Positions 21,340 to 32,037 of a DNA stretch of 64,000 nt are shown here, piece after piece. A model generated the notes under the pieces. It worked only from the letters and a program-made list of their open reading frames with translations. It did not search any database and was not told the DNA's origin. Within the stretch, counting starts at the first letter, position 1. Each line of letters opens with the position of its first letter. The position numbers and the translations under genes are program-made. The stretch is from Anthoceros angustus (lineage: Eukaryota; Streptophyta; Anthocerotopsida; Anthocerotales; Anthocerotaceae): NCBI GenBank assembly GCA_010909165.1, contig MU008181.1:1-64000 (forward strand), read 5' to 3'.

Positions 21340-24030
21340 GTGAGTCGAGCGATCCGATCTGCAGCGAAATTGCGGGGTGGGAAGGATTGTCGGGGCCAAG
21401 GTATGTGGTGCGGGTCCGGAAGGAAGCTTAGGTCTGATGTGATCTCGGATGATGTGAAAGCCAGCATTCTGCAATTCTGGGAGCTCGCCTCTCGACCTTC
21501 CTCCAACACAAAGGACACCAAGCGCCTACGTACCGGACCAAACACTTTTGACCAGCACATCATCCACTTCTTGGATACTTCACAGGTGAGATGAATATGC
21601 TGTACCCGGATTCCATGCTTGTGTTGTGAGTGCGAACCTTCATCATGTCCCTCACCTTCCATGCTTGTTTGTACTTCACGGTGTCGTTATATGTTAGCAC
21701 TACCTTCCAAATTCATGTTTGACTCTTGGGCATGATGGTATTGGGGTCGATGAGGGTGTTCACGTAGGCTTCTCGTATGCATCTTGGTGTTGTGATTTAG
21801 GGACCGGTGATATGGGGTGGATGAGTTGGTGTTGGCGGAAGGGCTATGTGATGCCTGTATGGCCTTGTGATGGTTTGGGCTGATTGGTGATGTTGATTCC
21901 TGACTGGTTATGTTTTGGGCGGCAAGGGCGGGTTCCCAGTTTGGTGTGGGGAGGGCGGGTGTTGTGGTTGCTTGCGTGATTGGGGTCGCTGGGTGATTTT
22001 AGTGGCGTGGATGATGTGCGGGACACTGGTGATGTGGTGGTCTATCTTGTTGATTGATGCGTTGGTGATGTGGATGATGGCATGGTGATAAGGTGGACGG
22101 ATTGGTGATGTCATGGAGTAGGTGGTGCTCTGTTTGCAGCACTTAGTGATGTGGTGGATGTGTTGGTGTTGTGGATGATGGAATGGTGATCACATGCGGT
22201 TTGGTGATGTTTTGGAGTTGTTCCATTTTAGTTTGCACCACTTGGTGACCTCGTGTCCGTCGTTGGAAGTGTGTTGCACGTTTTGATATTGGCCATCCCA
22301 TCGGTGATACCACCGTTCTGCGATGTATGTAATGAAATCGCTCGTGATGTGTGCGGGAATTCTACTGCGGTTCTGAAGAGCATCGACATTTCAATTGGGC
22401 GAACTTTTGAGAAATTGAAGCCGTATTTTGTGAAGAGCCTGCGAGGCGGAACTTGTCTTTGTCGGTCATGTGGAAATGGCCTTTCGCTTCTCAATGCTAT
22501 GCTATGCGGTTGTCTTTCAAGTGTGCATCCAGTCAATGTCCATGTGACATATGTGCTCCCAAGGTGACGGGCTTGTTCAAGAGTGTAGTCAGCAACACAT
22601 GTGTTGTATCTGTCGAGGATGTTGTCGAAATTGCTTTGTGTGCGAAGGAGGCAAGCTGGATGGCACAACCTCGCATGTTTTGGGCACTTGTGGTGGCGTG
22701 GGGTGGGGCAAATTGGCTTCGAGTCATCGAATGATAAGCTTCCTCATCGTCCTCGGTGGCGCCGTTTTCAATACCAAGTCGTTGGTTCGAAGATGGGCAT
22801 GAGAAGAAGCGGATCAAACTTGTTTTCATGGAGACTCATCCGGTGATTTTGTCATGTACTTGAAAGAAAAATTGAAAGAGTTCATCACCGCGATTTTGTG
22901 CGTGATAGCAAGGTTGGAATTTCGTGCTTGGAGTGGTTCCGTTGTCGTCTGTCATGGACTTGATCGAACTATGCGTTTGGTGTTCAAAGCGAAATTCAAT
23001 CTATGCATTGGCATAATGACCAGTTTCGATTTTGTCTTGGTGTTCTATAGGAGGTCCAATTGATGATGCAGGAACGGCTGCTAACATCGACAAATACTAT
23101 CACTTCTACATCGGTGATGATATGGTCCACTGCTGTTTACAGCCGCCTCATGTTGCATTGGCGGTGGATGCTCGGGTTTCCTGCCGGGAACATTGGTGTT
23201 GATGCGATGGGGCGCTAGTCAATTTAAAGCATGTAGGCCTTCTTACTTTGTTGCCCGGTACCCTAGCTTGACTGGTGGTTGCAAGATGCTATGGTCGTTC
23301 TTTGGCGTGGGCATGGCAAAGGCGAACATATGAGAGCAGTGCAATCTTGAAAAGGGCATTGCGGTGCGAGTCCTCTCCATGCTCCTCATTGCGATGCCTC
23401 GATGTTGTCACCTACTTAAGAGAACATCTCGGTGCAACAACCGTCTGAGTGGAGAGCATCGTCCATAGGAGCTTCGTGATTGGGAAAAGCGAGGTGAGCA
23501 GGAGGAACAAGTTTAATTGTGACAGGTCAAAAAATGCATAGCATATATGGTTTCGGCCTGAGACCCAACTCAAGCGAAAATGCATGTTGGCATGTACAGT
23601 TGTCTTGATCGCATTCTCTATGTGAATCGCCCATGCAGGATCTCGGAGACTCGTATCCATTAGGCCACATGGACAACCCGGAAGGAGCCCGTACTCGGAG
23701 AAGAGGCCGGGATCTTGATGCGGATACCTTTCGCGTTTGCTACTCGGGAGGAACAAGGAGCTTTGGAAACTACCGTTGATGGCCTTACGATGATGCTATG
23801 GAGGATGTCGGACATGGCCGACCTCCTGAAGTTGGTGATACGTTTGTTGTGCACGCCGACGCCGAAGGCGAGGGGCAATTGTTTTACCTTGTCGTTGCAC
23901 CGCTTGAAGCAAACCCTCTTGTGTAACAAGTGGTGCCCTTGGAGCAACTCAACATTCCGAGTGGGAGAAGTGGTTGTCGCCGCGATACACACTCCACACG
24001 ACGGCGTCTGTGTACACAGGTGAAGAGAAT
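21340..24030 (+). pseudogene. Decayed DNA-transposase-like gene (FFxxGHGKG family, unnamed)
   Basis: Plus-strand fragments in shifting frames appear in a consistent order. They are ISDDVKASILQFWELASRPS with NTFDQHIIHFLDTSQ (about 21.43-21.59 kb); FEKLKPYFVKSLRGGTCLCR (about 22.4 kb); GGKLDGTT with GTCGGVGWGKL (about 22.65 kb); FGVQSEIQSMHWHNDQ (22,976-23,026); DKYYHFYIGDDMVH (about 23,090-23,131); QFKACRPSYFVARYPSLTGG and then CKMLWSFFGVG (23,220-23,310); and STFRVGEVVVAAIHTP (about 23.95 kb). From memory this order matches a transposase-like family seen in seed-free plants and invertebrates, with Cys pairs, a V-Q-x-E-I-Q-x-x-H-W block and an FF-x-x-x-HGKG block. Many stops and a minisatellite interrupt it. 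The family name is not certain. Confidence 0.55.
21780..22250 (+). repeat. Degenerate minisatellite, TTGGTGATGTGGTGGAT-like units
   Basis: About 470 bp of short imperfect units built from GGTGATGTGG, GTTGGTG and GGATGATGG words. It lies between two recognisable pieces of the transposase-like gene, so it may have expanded inside a former exon or intron. The reverse-complement word (ATCACCA, CCACATC-like) dominates 27,560-27,930. Confidence 0.7.
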
Positions 24031-24059
24031 GAGAGTGCACCCTTCATGCGTGTCCTAAG

Positions 24060-25230
24060 TTGCAAGATTGAATTGCGGGTGTACACGATAGTGAAGGTGT
24101 GGAGTGCTATTCTTTAGAGGGGAAGCTCTCGTGAGTGACCACCTTGGTAAGAGAAAGCAACTCGAGCCTTGTGCTAGAAAGCACATGTGATTGGTCTCCC
24201 TCTTATGAGGCCCACGTTTGGCAAACATAACCACGCGACCACCAAAGCGGCTGGTCACTAACTATTTGCTCACTAACCAGTTGTCACTAACGGTGGCGCC
24301 AGTGCACCGAAGTTATTTTGCAAATGGGTCTTGTCCATGTTAACACGTTGATACATGGCTTCTTTAGGGTCTGAAGGTCCAAGCGGGATGCACAAGATAT
24401 GCCCGATTGCATTCATGCAAAACACTTATTCGTGGAATTTGCTTACAAGGGCATTTGCATTAAAAGTTGAGTTCTGGTCTCGGGACACATGATTATCCGC
24501 CACACGTTGAAGCCCACTTTCGCCAATTGACCCCGGCGTGGTGTCCACGGCCTTGTCCTTGGTGGCACATAGTCAGGCTTTAAATGGCGTGGCCCCTGGC
24601 GGGGTCAGTCCGCGCATCTTTCGCCTTGAGCTACAGAGAATGCAATGGCCGCCATGTGCTCTAACTTGGGTCTTGTGATTTGTCGAACCCACTGCACCGC
24701 CGCAGCTCCTCTGGTTCCGCCCTTGATCTGGGAGAAGCCATGGGCAGGAGGCAAGGAGCTTGATGGAAGGCGAAGGTTTTGGCAATGCGGTTCAAGATCG
24801 GCCGTGAGGCGGTGGCGCGGCGGCGTTCTTGGGCCGAAGAGGGAGCGTGGATCGCCATATGCCGGGAAGACCTCAAGTCGCTCGGCAATTGCGGAGGAAG
24901 GGATGTCGACCGTGTTGTTGAGGATGATTGTGACATGGGCGGTTATAGACAATGAATCAAGGATGGCGGTGGAAAGTGGCGACTCTTGATGGCGGGTTTG
25001 CCCTACGCAATGGAAGCATCTTTGTGCTACGGTCTTGTGATTGGGGCCGTCTTCCACATTCTTTTGGATAGCCGGACATGGCGTGCATGTTGTTGTGCCG
25101 AAGCCCTTTTAGGCGGCGTGCTTGGATGTAGTTGTTACCCAAGCCTCGTAACTTGATCCCTCCCGGTATGAACTGAGTTGGAAAGGATGTTGTGTGGCAT
25201 GTGCTAATGCAAGACGGGTTGAAGGCATGT
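24060..25230. other. No gene recognised
   Basis: The longest frame is 150 codons on minus (24,605-25,057), with an overlapping 114-codon plus frame. Neither shows motifs, a start context or splice-bounded structure that would favour it. Composition resembles the neighbouring decayed TE sequence. Confidence 0.4.
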
Positions 25231-25237
25231 TTCGTTA

Positions 25238-26860
25238 ATGTCAAGTGCAGGTAAATCTTGTTGCCTCATGTCGGCAAGTTTATCGGACCATTGTATGTGG
25301 ATCAACCAAAAAAAAACGGGCCTCCTTAACAACCCTACATTTAGGCATGGGTGCCTAGAAACTCAAAACCACGCCGCAGTGCCGACCATACCAGCCAAGA
25401 CAATCACTTGGCTCAGTCCCTCCTTGTCATGCTCCCTCTTAGCCACCCAGTCGGATATTTGGCGATTGTGGGGCTCGGCCAATACACTGGATGTCTTGCG
25501 GGGTAGCCTTGGGATGGCGATCATCAAGTTTGTTGCCAAAACCATGTCCTCCTCTATTGCGGTGGGGTGACCACGGACACACACAGTTAAGGGCTGGTAC
25601 ACCCTCGAATTTGGCTCGCTCGTAATAATAAGCCATGATCACCCTCGCCAATAGGAAACACCTTGCCGCTTTGCCATGCTTTGTCGAAAAGCGGCTTGGC
25701 TAAATGGCGGCCGCGTCGATACACATAGCACATAGAACTCCACATGCTCTACATTTCCCTTGGGAGCCCGGCACCATAAAGTTACTACCGCAGGAGTGTC
25801 ACTCATAAGACCTTGAGGCATGGGTGGGCGGGCACTTCATCCACATTCTCTGTGACCATTGAGCACCCTTGTTTCCACGGATGTTTCTTTTGGGGGCTGT
25901 TTCCCATTCTTCCTCCTCGGCTTGAACTTGGCCAGGAGGTGGCGTCTCTCGGACTCCATGCATGCTCTCCTTTCCTTCATTGGTTTTTTCGATTACTGCC
26001 GAACTCATCAACCATTTCAAAAGTCACCATTTCATTCGCAGCCCACCTTCTTCATTGGGCATGATGGGCCCACCACCACTTGCAAGAACACCGTCACGTC
26101 GACCAAGCGGTGAAGAGCACGGACATTGATTCACAGTTGCAAGTATGTTCCGGATCGGTGCCGCGCCTCCACATCGCCGGGATGCTCCAAAAGTTTTTGA
26201 TGTTCGTGATTGAGGCGTCATCACAACCCTATCTCGCTATAACGATTGGCACCAATCATCACGGTATGCGCCACCCTCATACGGATCTCCACACCACACC
26301 AGCTGCAAAGCGGTGGACATCACCGGTTGTCGTCAATGCCAAATGGACACTTGGTCCACCGTCACTTGCCACATGATCCAAGATATTGGTCACGGTAGAA
26401 CACCACGACTCCTCCGCGATTCGTCACATTTATCAACACATTCAATTGCGGCCACCTCCAAGTTATCACTTGATTCACAAGACTACCACAACCATTTCAT
26501 CACCTACATCCACACCTCCACTCGAATACCGGAAGGAAGGCCGTTATCATCATAATAAGAGATCGCAATACACCCGTGACCAACGAGGCGATGGTGCCAC
26601 CGTTGTAGCTTGTCTTGTGGTCATCCTGCATAGCGGACAAACATGTACTCAAAGTGTAGAACAATATCTAGTTTCAACAAAGCAATGCCCTCACAAACCC
26701 ACACGATGTCCTTCGAGGAACACACACATGCCAACTTGTGCATTCCTCACCAACTTCAACCCTGAGGACCTTGTGTCTGGCCTTGGTGGAGTAGGAGCTA
26801 TGTCCAGAGCGGAGGGCTCGTGTGGTCACTGTGGGGACAACGTCATCTTCAATTTGTGAG
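25238..26860. other. Weak reading frames, no recognised gene
   Basis: Overlapping short frames on both strands. A minus-strand series at 25.2-25.8 kb reads partly protein-like (WCRAPKGNVEHVEFYVLC, MAYYYERAKFEGVPALNCVC) but is broken every 60-80 codons. It might belong to a decayed transposon gene in minus orientation that also includes the frames at 26.9-29.2 kb. No family recognised. Confidence 0.3.
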
Positions 26861-26870
26861 TCTAGCACCA

Positions 26871-27488
26871 CTATGTACTGAGTAATCGCTGCCCAAACAT
26901 GCGCGAACAACACGAGGCTTCTCCCTCCGGGCATTGGGGTCTGAAGGAATTCACGTAGGCTTCATGTGCCTCCCTTCGGGCCTTGCAAGCAGCAAATTCA
27001 TCAGCTACGGTGCGAGAAATACGTTGACATCGCGTCGAGGTTGGCATAATTGCACCTGGACGAGTTCGAGATCTGTGTATGACAAAATTTAGTCGAGCGG
27101 ACTTCCAAGAAAATGGACAAGACAACAACAAACCTGGAGGCATGGAACATACATATTGGAGACTCAAGATTTTTTGCTCTGGGTGTGGCCAACCAATTCT
27201 TCGGTGATTGTGACTCAATGTCTTTCCATCGCATGTCATGGTCGCCGGGTCTCCAATGCACTCGAGGAACTCTTTCTCCCAAGTGTCTCGCTGGTCCTGT
27301 TCCCATGGAAGGAGCTTCTCCTCTTTGATCACCAACCCTTCGCTCTCAACCATGATGCAGGCACATCGGCATTGCACCACTGGGCGTGGGCAGGCAATGT
27401 TTGTCAAGTGCACATCTGAGATATCGTGGAAGCAATGGCCACATGGGAGTGAACACCATCTCGTTACAGGCGTACCACACCATGACAC
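26871..27488 (-). CDS. Hypothetical 205-codon frame (unrecognised)
   Basis: An uninterrupted minus frame of 205 codons. It contains an acidic/Trp stretch (KLLPWEQDQRDTWEKEFLEC), a His/Pro-rich middle and a helical DEFAACKARREAHEAYVN segment before a Cys-rich end. The middle part looks like frame noise, while the two named pieces look protein-like. No domain is recognised and there are no supporting splice sites. It may be an N-terminal piece of a decayed TE protein. Confidence 0.25.
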   Translation of the reverse strand: MSWCGTPVTRWCSLPCGHCFHDISDVHLTNIACPRPVVQCRCACIMVESEGLVIKEEKLLPWEQDQRDTWEKEFLECIGDPATMTCDGKTLSHNHRRIGWPHPEQKILSLQYVCSMPPGLLLSCPFSWKSARLNFVIHRSRTRPGAIMPTSTRCQRISRTVADEFAACKARREAHEAYVNSFRPQCPEGEASCCSRMFGQRLLST

Positions 27489-27559
27489 ACATTACACTTT
27501 AGGACACACGAGCTTGCGGCTTTGAAGGAAAACCACGGTTGCGTGAGAAAGGGATCACC

Positions 27560-27930
27560 TTGGCTTGGCACCACATGACTAGGTGGTGCCAAGGCCACCT
27601 CTGTCCGCCACCCCACCACTACATCACCAAGTCCGGAACCCATCCACGAGAAACCATGACATCACCGAGCCACCACCGCCCACCAACCTACCACTACATC
27701 ACGAATGCCACCACCGACCTACCCCTCTGAAGGCCACTGCACACAAGCCATGCACTACATCACCAAGGCCACCAAAAGCTCACGGGACACCATGAACACA
27801 GACCAATTCCTCACCATCCGTCAAGTGATCACCCACCCTTCCACCGGAGAACACATGAGTCACCACCCCTTGAGCACCCCTACCACCACCTCACCATCCG
27901 TGAAGCGTCACCGGAGCACCCAACCTGCGG
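27560..27930 (-). repeat. Degenerate minisatellite, CCACCACTACATCACCAA-like units
   Basis: About 370 bp of CACCACTACATCACC, CCACCGCCCACC and similar words, low in G on plus. It is roughly the reverse complement of the unit at 21,780-22,250, so the two arrays face each other about 5.3 kb apart. Flanking sequences of the two arrays do not appear to be inverted copies. Confidence 0.65.
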
Positions 27931-28244
27931 CACATCACCATAAGGAAAACATCGGTCACGGACACCTCGTCCCGTGTGCAAGAAGAATCCACACTTACGT
28001 ACAAACACTGCGCCGTTACGCGGGGCATGACTTGGCGGGAGGCGGGGGCCGACACCCACCGTGATCCATGTTACATGCCCTGTTGAAGCAGCTGGAGAAC
28101 ATCCCTCATGTTTTCAAGAGAAGCGGGGTGTCCGGAGCTTGTTCCTCAGTTTTCTCCTTCAAGGTGAAACACCCTCGGAATATTTAGTTTTGTCAAGCAC
28201 GAATTTGAATCTTGTCTGAGTCTCGAATACTCTCGTCGTGCCCT

Positions 28245-28873
28245 CCACTATTCATGACCATGTTGGACCTTGGTGTTGCCCAAATCCAAGAGTGCCTCCT
28301 CCCATCTTTTGACAAAAGCCTCCTCCATGACACAAGCTTCCAACTCTGCATTTTCCACAGACCTCATCCATGACAACCTTTGGTGCCCATGGCTCAAGAC
28401 ACAGCCTGGCCGGTGTCACTTTTCTCGCCTGCGCAATCAATTGGAGACTCCTCGTCTCCCTTCTTGCCGCCTCCTCTTCTACATTCTTTGCGGCGGAGGT
28501 CCGTCCTTCTTCATGGCCTTCTTCCCTCTTCCCAACTCAGAGCTCCGGAGATTCTTTGGGAGGATCGCCTCGTGGTCATTCTGCAGCTCACTTTGACGAG
28601 TGGAACACTCTTCCACATCAACCTCCGCTCCCGCATCATCACGCCACCACAGTTGTGAAGAATCGTTGTATTCTCTGCGGATGGGACTTCCACTGTGATT
28701 TCTTCTCCATCGCATCGCCTTATCACCTTCCTCTTCTCAGCTAAATAGTACTCAAACCAATTCGCTTGCCAAGCTTCTTCTCGATTAGGAACCCAAGTGC
28801 CACAAATGGCACCCTTTATCTGTGACCGTGGGAGCCCATCTGACTTCTCAACAAGACTATCAACATCGTCCAC
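28245..28873 (-). pseudogene. Decayed minus-strand ORF with Cys cluster (unknown)
   Basis: The minus frame at 28,511-28,873 reads GAICGTWVPNREEAWQANWF and EYYLAEKRKVIRRCDGEEI, then changes frame. Another minus frame (28,252-28,440) has EPWAPKVVMDEVCGKCRVGS followed by LCHGGGFCQKMGGG. These read like real protein. They could be one gene interrupted by two frame changes. A Lys/Arg-rich frame at 28,963-29,172 may be its start. No family recognised. Confidence 0.3.
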
Positions 28874-29174
28874 TCTATATGGGGCCGGTAGGTGATCCCC
28901 AAGAGGTATCCATCGTTCCCATTAGTGACATCCCCAAAATGCCTCTTGATCTCATCTTCACCTCAATAGCCTCCTTTAGTCCAACGTAGTTGACCACATT
29001 CACACCGTAGTTGACAATTCCATATCACGTAGTGCCAACACCAATGCTCAGATTTTTCGAGAATCGTGTCCTTGCGAGCCGCCTTTGCGGCTCTATCCAA
29101 CCTAGCCTTCTGGCGCCTAGCGTTCTGTCCATCTTGCTTGCAGGCGCTTGACCGGGTATGTAGCTCCACCACCT

Positions 29175-29850
29175 GTTACCCAGCCTTCACCCTACTCGTT
29201 GCTAGTGACATGGTGTCCTTCACCTCTGAAGTGTGCCTTGTCACGCACTCCCGTTTTGCGCACCGCAGTGCTCCTCGAGGCGGATGCCAGCGGTAGAACC
29301 CACCGCCTATTACTGCTGCAAGGCTCCCAAATCCGTAGTAGAAAGATTCGACTCAAGCGGGTTGCGCGATCCGCCGTCACACCTACTATTCAGCTCTAGC
29401 GAGAAGACATATAGGACTCACGGAAAACCTGGCTGTGGTTCGCAGGTTCTCTTGGCGCACCCGGCTCCGTTCCACGAAAAGGCGCCGCGTGACGGACCCA
29501 ACGCCTCTGCACAAAGCCACCGCCCGCTGCACACCGAGCTACCGTCGGCCGTAAGCGGTTCCCGCGACCTGCGCTGATCCGCCCACACCACCACCTATTG
29601 CGCATAGCTCTAGCAAAACCCATGTAGGGACTCCACATGGGCGACAATCCTGCCGTCAAGGTTGAGCTCGCGATTCGGTGATGCATGCACAAATCCAATG
29701 CTTGTGAGTCTCAACATTAGAGCCGGTGATGGAAGTGGATAACCTCATTATCACCCTTAAAAGTCACGAGCATCCGCTCGTTTCCGCCTCACTTCCCCTT
29801 GTCGGTCACTTACGAGTTTGTATAATAAATTGTCCCTAGCATATATAGCA
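29175..29850. other. No gene recognised
   Basis: GC-rich frames on both strands without motifs. From about 29,820 the sequence becomes AT-rich, marking the left side of the second copia element. Confidence 0.4.
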
Positions 29851-30035
29851 AGACTTAAACCAATAATATATCAAATAAATCAATTTTCCAAATAAAAAAT
29901 TAAATATATCTATGAGTTAAGCAGAATAGCCCTAAAATATCGGTCAAAAGTGGGCATAATTTCAATTGTTAAGAAATCTGAACGTAATGCAAAACACCAC
30001 TTAGAGACGGTTTCGCCCGTTTCCGAAATTAGTGG

Positions 30036-30960
30036 TCACCTAACCATGCTCACACCCTTCAAACCGACCAGAAAGCAAGACCTTCACTCGGGTAATCCCT
30101 TCCAGGTCTGTCCCTAAAAGTATACAATCATCTACGTACAGGGCTAATATGACAAAACCTGTTTGCTCTTGCAGAAGGTACACATTAGTATCAGCTGTGC
30201 TTTTGAGGAAACCTAGACCTAAGAGAAACTCATCTATACACTCATACCATGCCGAGGACTACATTTTAGATTAGATTGTCTTTGCTTGGCTGACATACCC
30301 ATTTCCCTCAACCTCAAATCCCTCAGTTCTTTGCATAAATATGTCCTCCTCTAATTTCCCATGGAGAAAGGCGGTCTTGACATCCATCGGTGGATGAACA
30401 AGCCAAAGAATGCTGGAGACATAGAGAGCACCTAAGAGGCGAGACTTGACTACGGGGCTAAAAGTGTCATGATAGTCTAAGCCGAGGGAACACTGAAAAC
30501 CACTAACTTCTTTGGCCTTATATAGATAGATCCGTCAGACTTATATTTCAACTTAAACACCCACTTTGAGGTGACAATTTTTCTCCTCAGGCGGAGGAAC
30601 TAGCTTCCAAGTATTGTTCTGTCAATGAGTCATATTCGGACTTGATAGCAGCTTGCCAAAGCTTAGCCTCTGGCCCACTAACTCCTCCTTAACTCACGAG
30701 GTTCATAGCGGGGTCAAGGCTAAATTGACAACATCCACTACCACTTCATCCGATCTTTGAGCCATGAGGTCTAGGGGCACAGAAGTCTTCAACTGCGGTA
30801 TGGGGTTCCTTCCGATTCTCACGTGGTCTATGCACTCGGCGGATCTCTTGGTGGCGAGCGAGGGAGTCTGGGCATCACGCATTCCATGCGGGTTTTCATC
30901 ACAGGTTCACGCGGAGGGGGCAGTGAGTGCGAGGACCTCGGGTTCTTCATCATCGTCACG
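30036..30960 (-). pseudogene. copia-2 reverse transcriptase (frame-broken)
   Basis: Minus-strand translation shows MDVKTAFLHGKLEEDIFMQ (about 30,330-30,390), then a GLGFLKSTADTNVYLLQEQ block and FVILALYVDDCILLGTDLEG, with the catalytic YVDD at 30,127-30,138. Unlike copia-1, both Asp residues are readable in the local frame. Stops occur between the blocks, and the GLKQ segment is missing or shortened. Confidence 0.82.
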
Positions 30961-31144
30961 GGATCGGTGGTGGGAGAGGATCATCAATTGGATCGGTGGA
31001 TCTCCATGATCATGTGGTGCCGGCGACGGAGTGGTTGAGGTAAGTTTGGAGCTATTGCTAATGGATCTACAAATGATGAATCAGTGTCAGGAAACGTCAC
31101 AAAATGCGTCACTAATCTCAACATCCATCTCTGCAGGTTGGCCT

Positions 31145-32037
31145 TTACCTCAGCCACCTTCGATCAAGAAAATCACCAGGAGGATGAACTGGAGATTCAA
31201 GAACAGAACTCTCATCAAAGGCAATTGTCCTAGCATGAGACACTCGACGGTTAGTGGGATCAAACAACTTGTATCCATGTATCCCTGCGGTGTACCCTAT
31301 GAAAATGTGACGCTTAGATTTGAAAGCAAATTTGTGACGAAGCTTATCTGGTATGTGAGCATATGTTGTACTACCTAACACTCTAAGATGCGACAGATCT
31401 GGTTTGATACCCGTCCATGCTTGAAAGGTGTCTGACCATGAAGAAGAAAGCAAGCGTGAGCAGTTACGAGGTATGTGGCCACTTATGCATACGCCCAAAA
31501 TCTAGCGGTAGTCTCCACGATAGAGAAGGGCTCTAGCATCTGAATTGTGTCTTCTCTCACGTCCATTCATGTCACGAATGATGGGATTGTGAGTTGTCGT
31601 GTTATCCCCCTCTCCTGGCAATAATCCTGAAAGGTTGTGGATAGATACTCTTTCCCATTGTCAGAACGGATACACTTCAATTTATAACCTGTTTGTCTCT
31701 CTGCATATGCGAGGTACCGCTTAAAGCTCTCGAACACCTCACTCTTGTGTCGAAGGAGCTCTATCACAGTGAAATGTGACTTGTCGTCTTCAAACACGAC
31801 AAAATATCTTGCTCCTCCCCAAGAGTTCACAGACATAGGCCCACAGATATCCGTGTGGATTAGGTCTAGTACTTCTGTGGCCTTTCTTGGTTTTCCACTA
31901 CCAAAGTGAGATTTAAATTGTTTACCATGCACACACGCCACACACAAATCAAGGTCAGAAAGTTCCTTCTCACTAAAGCCAGTTACCATCTTCTCTCGAA
32001 GGAGTCTCCTCATAGCTTGTATGTTGGGATGTCCCAA
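31145..32037 (-). pseudogene. copia-2 integrase
   Basis: The minus frame 31,567-32,037 has GHPNIQAMRRLL, CVACVHGKQFKSHF, then HTDICGP and RSDNGKEY, so the first two catalytic Asp residues are kept. The frame ends at QLTIPSFVT, where P-x-x-P-x-Q-N-G-V-x-E-R-x-N would follow, so the catalytic Glu block is lost or shifted. A second frame (31,145-31,498) continues with PDLSHLRVLGSTTYAHIP and FIGYTAGIHGYKLFDP, the usual sequence after the integrase core. Confidence 0.85.

Noticed and set aside
21780-22250. CRISPR-like array
   Set aside because: Units are contiguous, degenerate and low-complexity, with no constant repeats separated by unique spacers, and the genome is a plant's.
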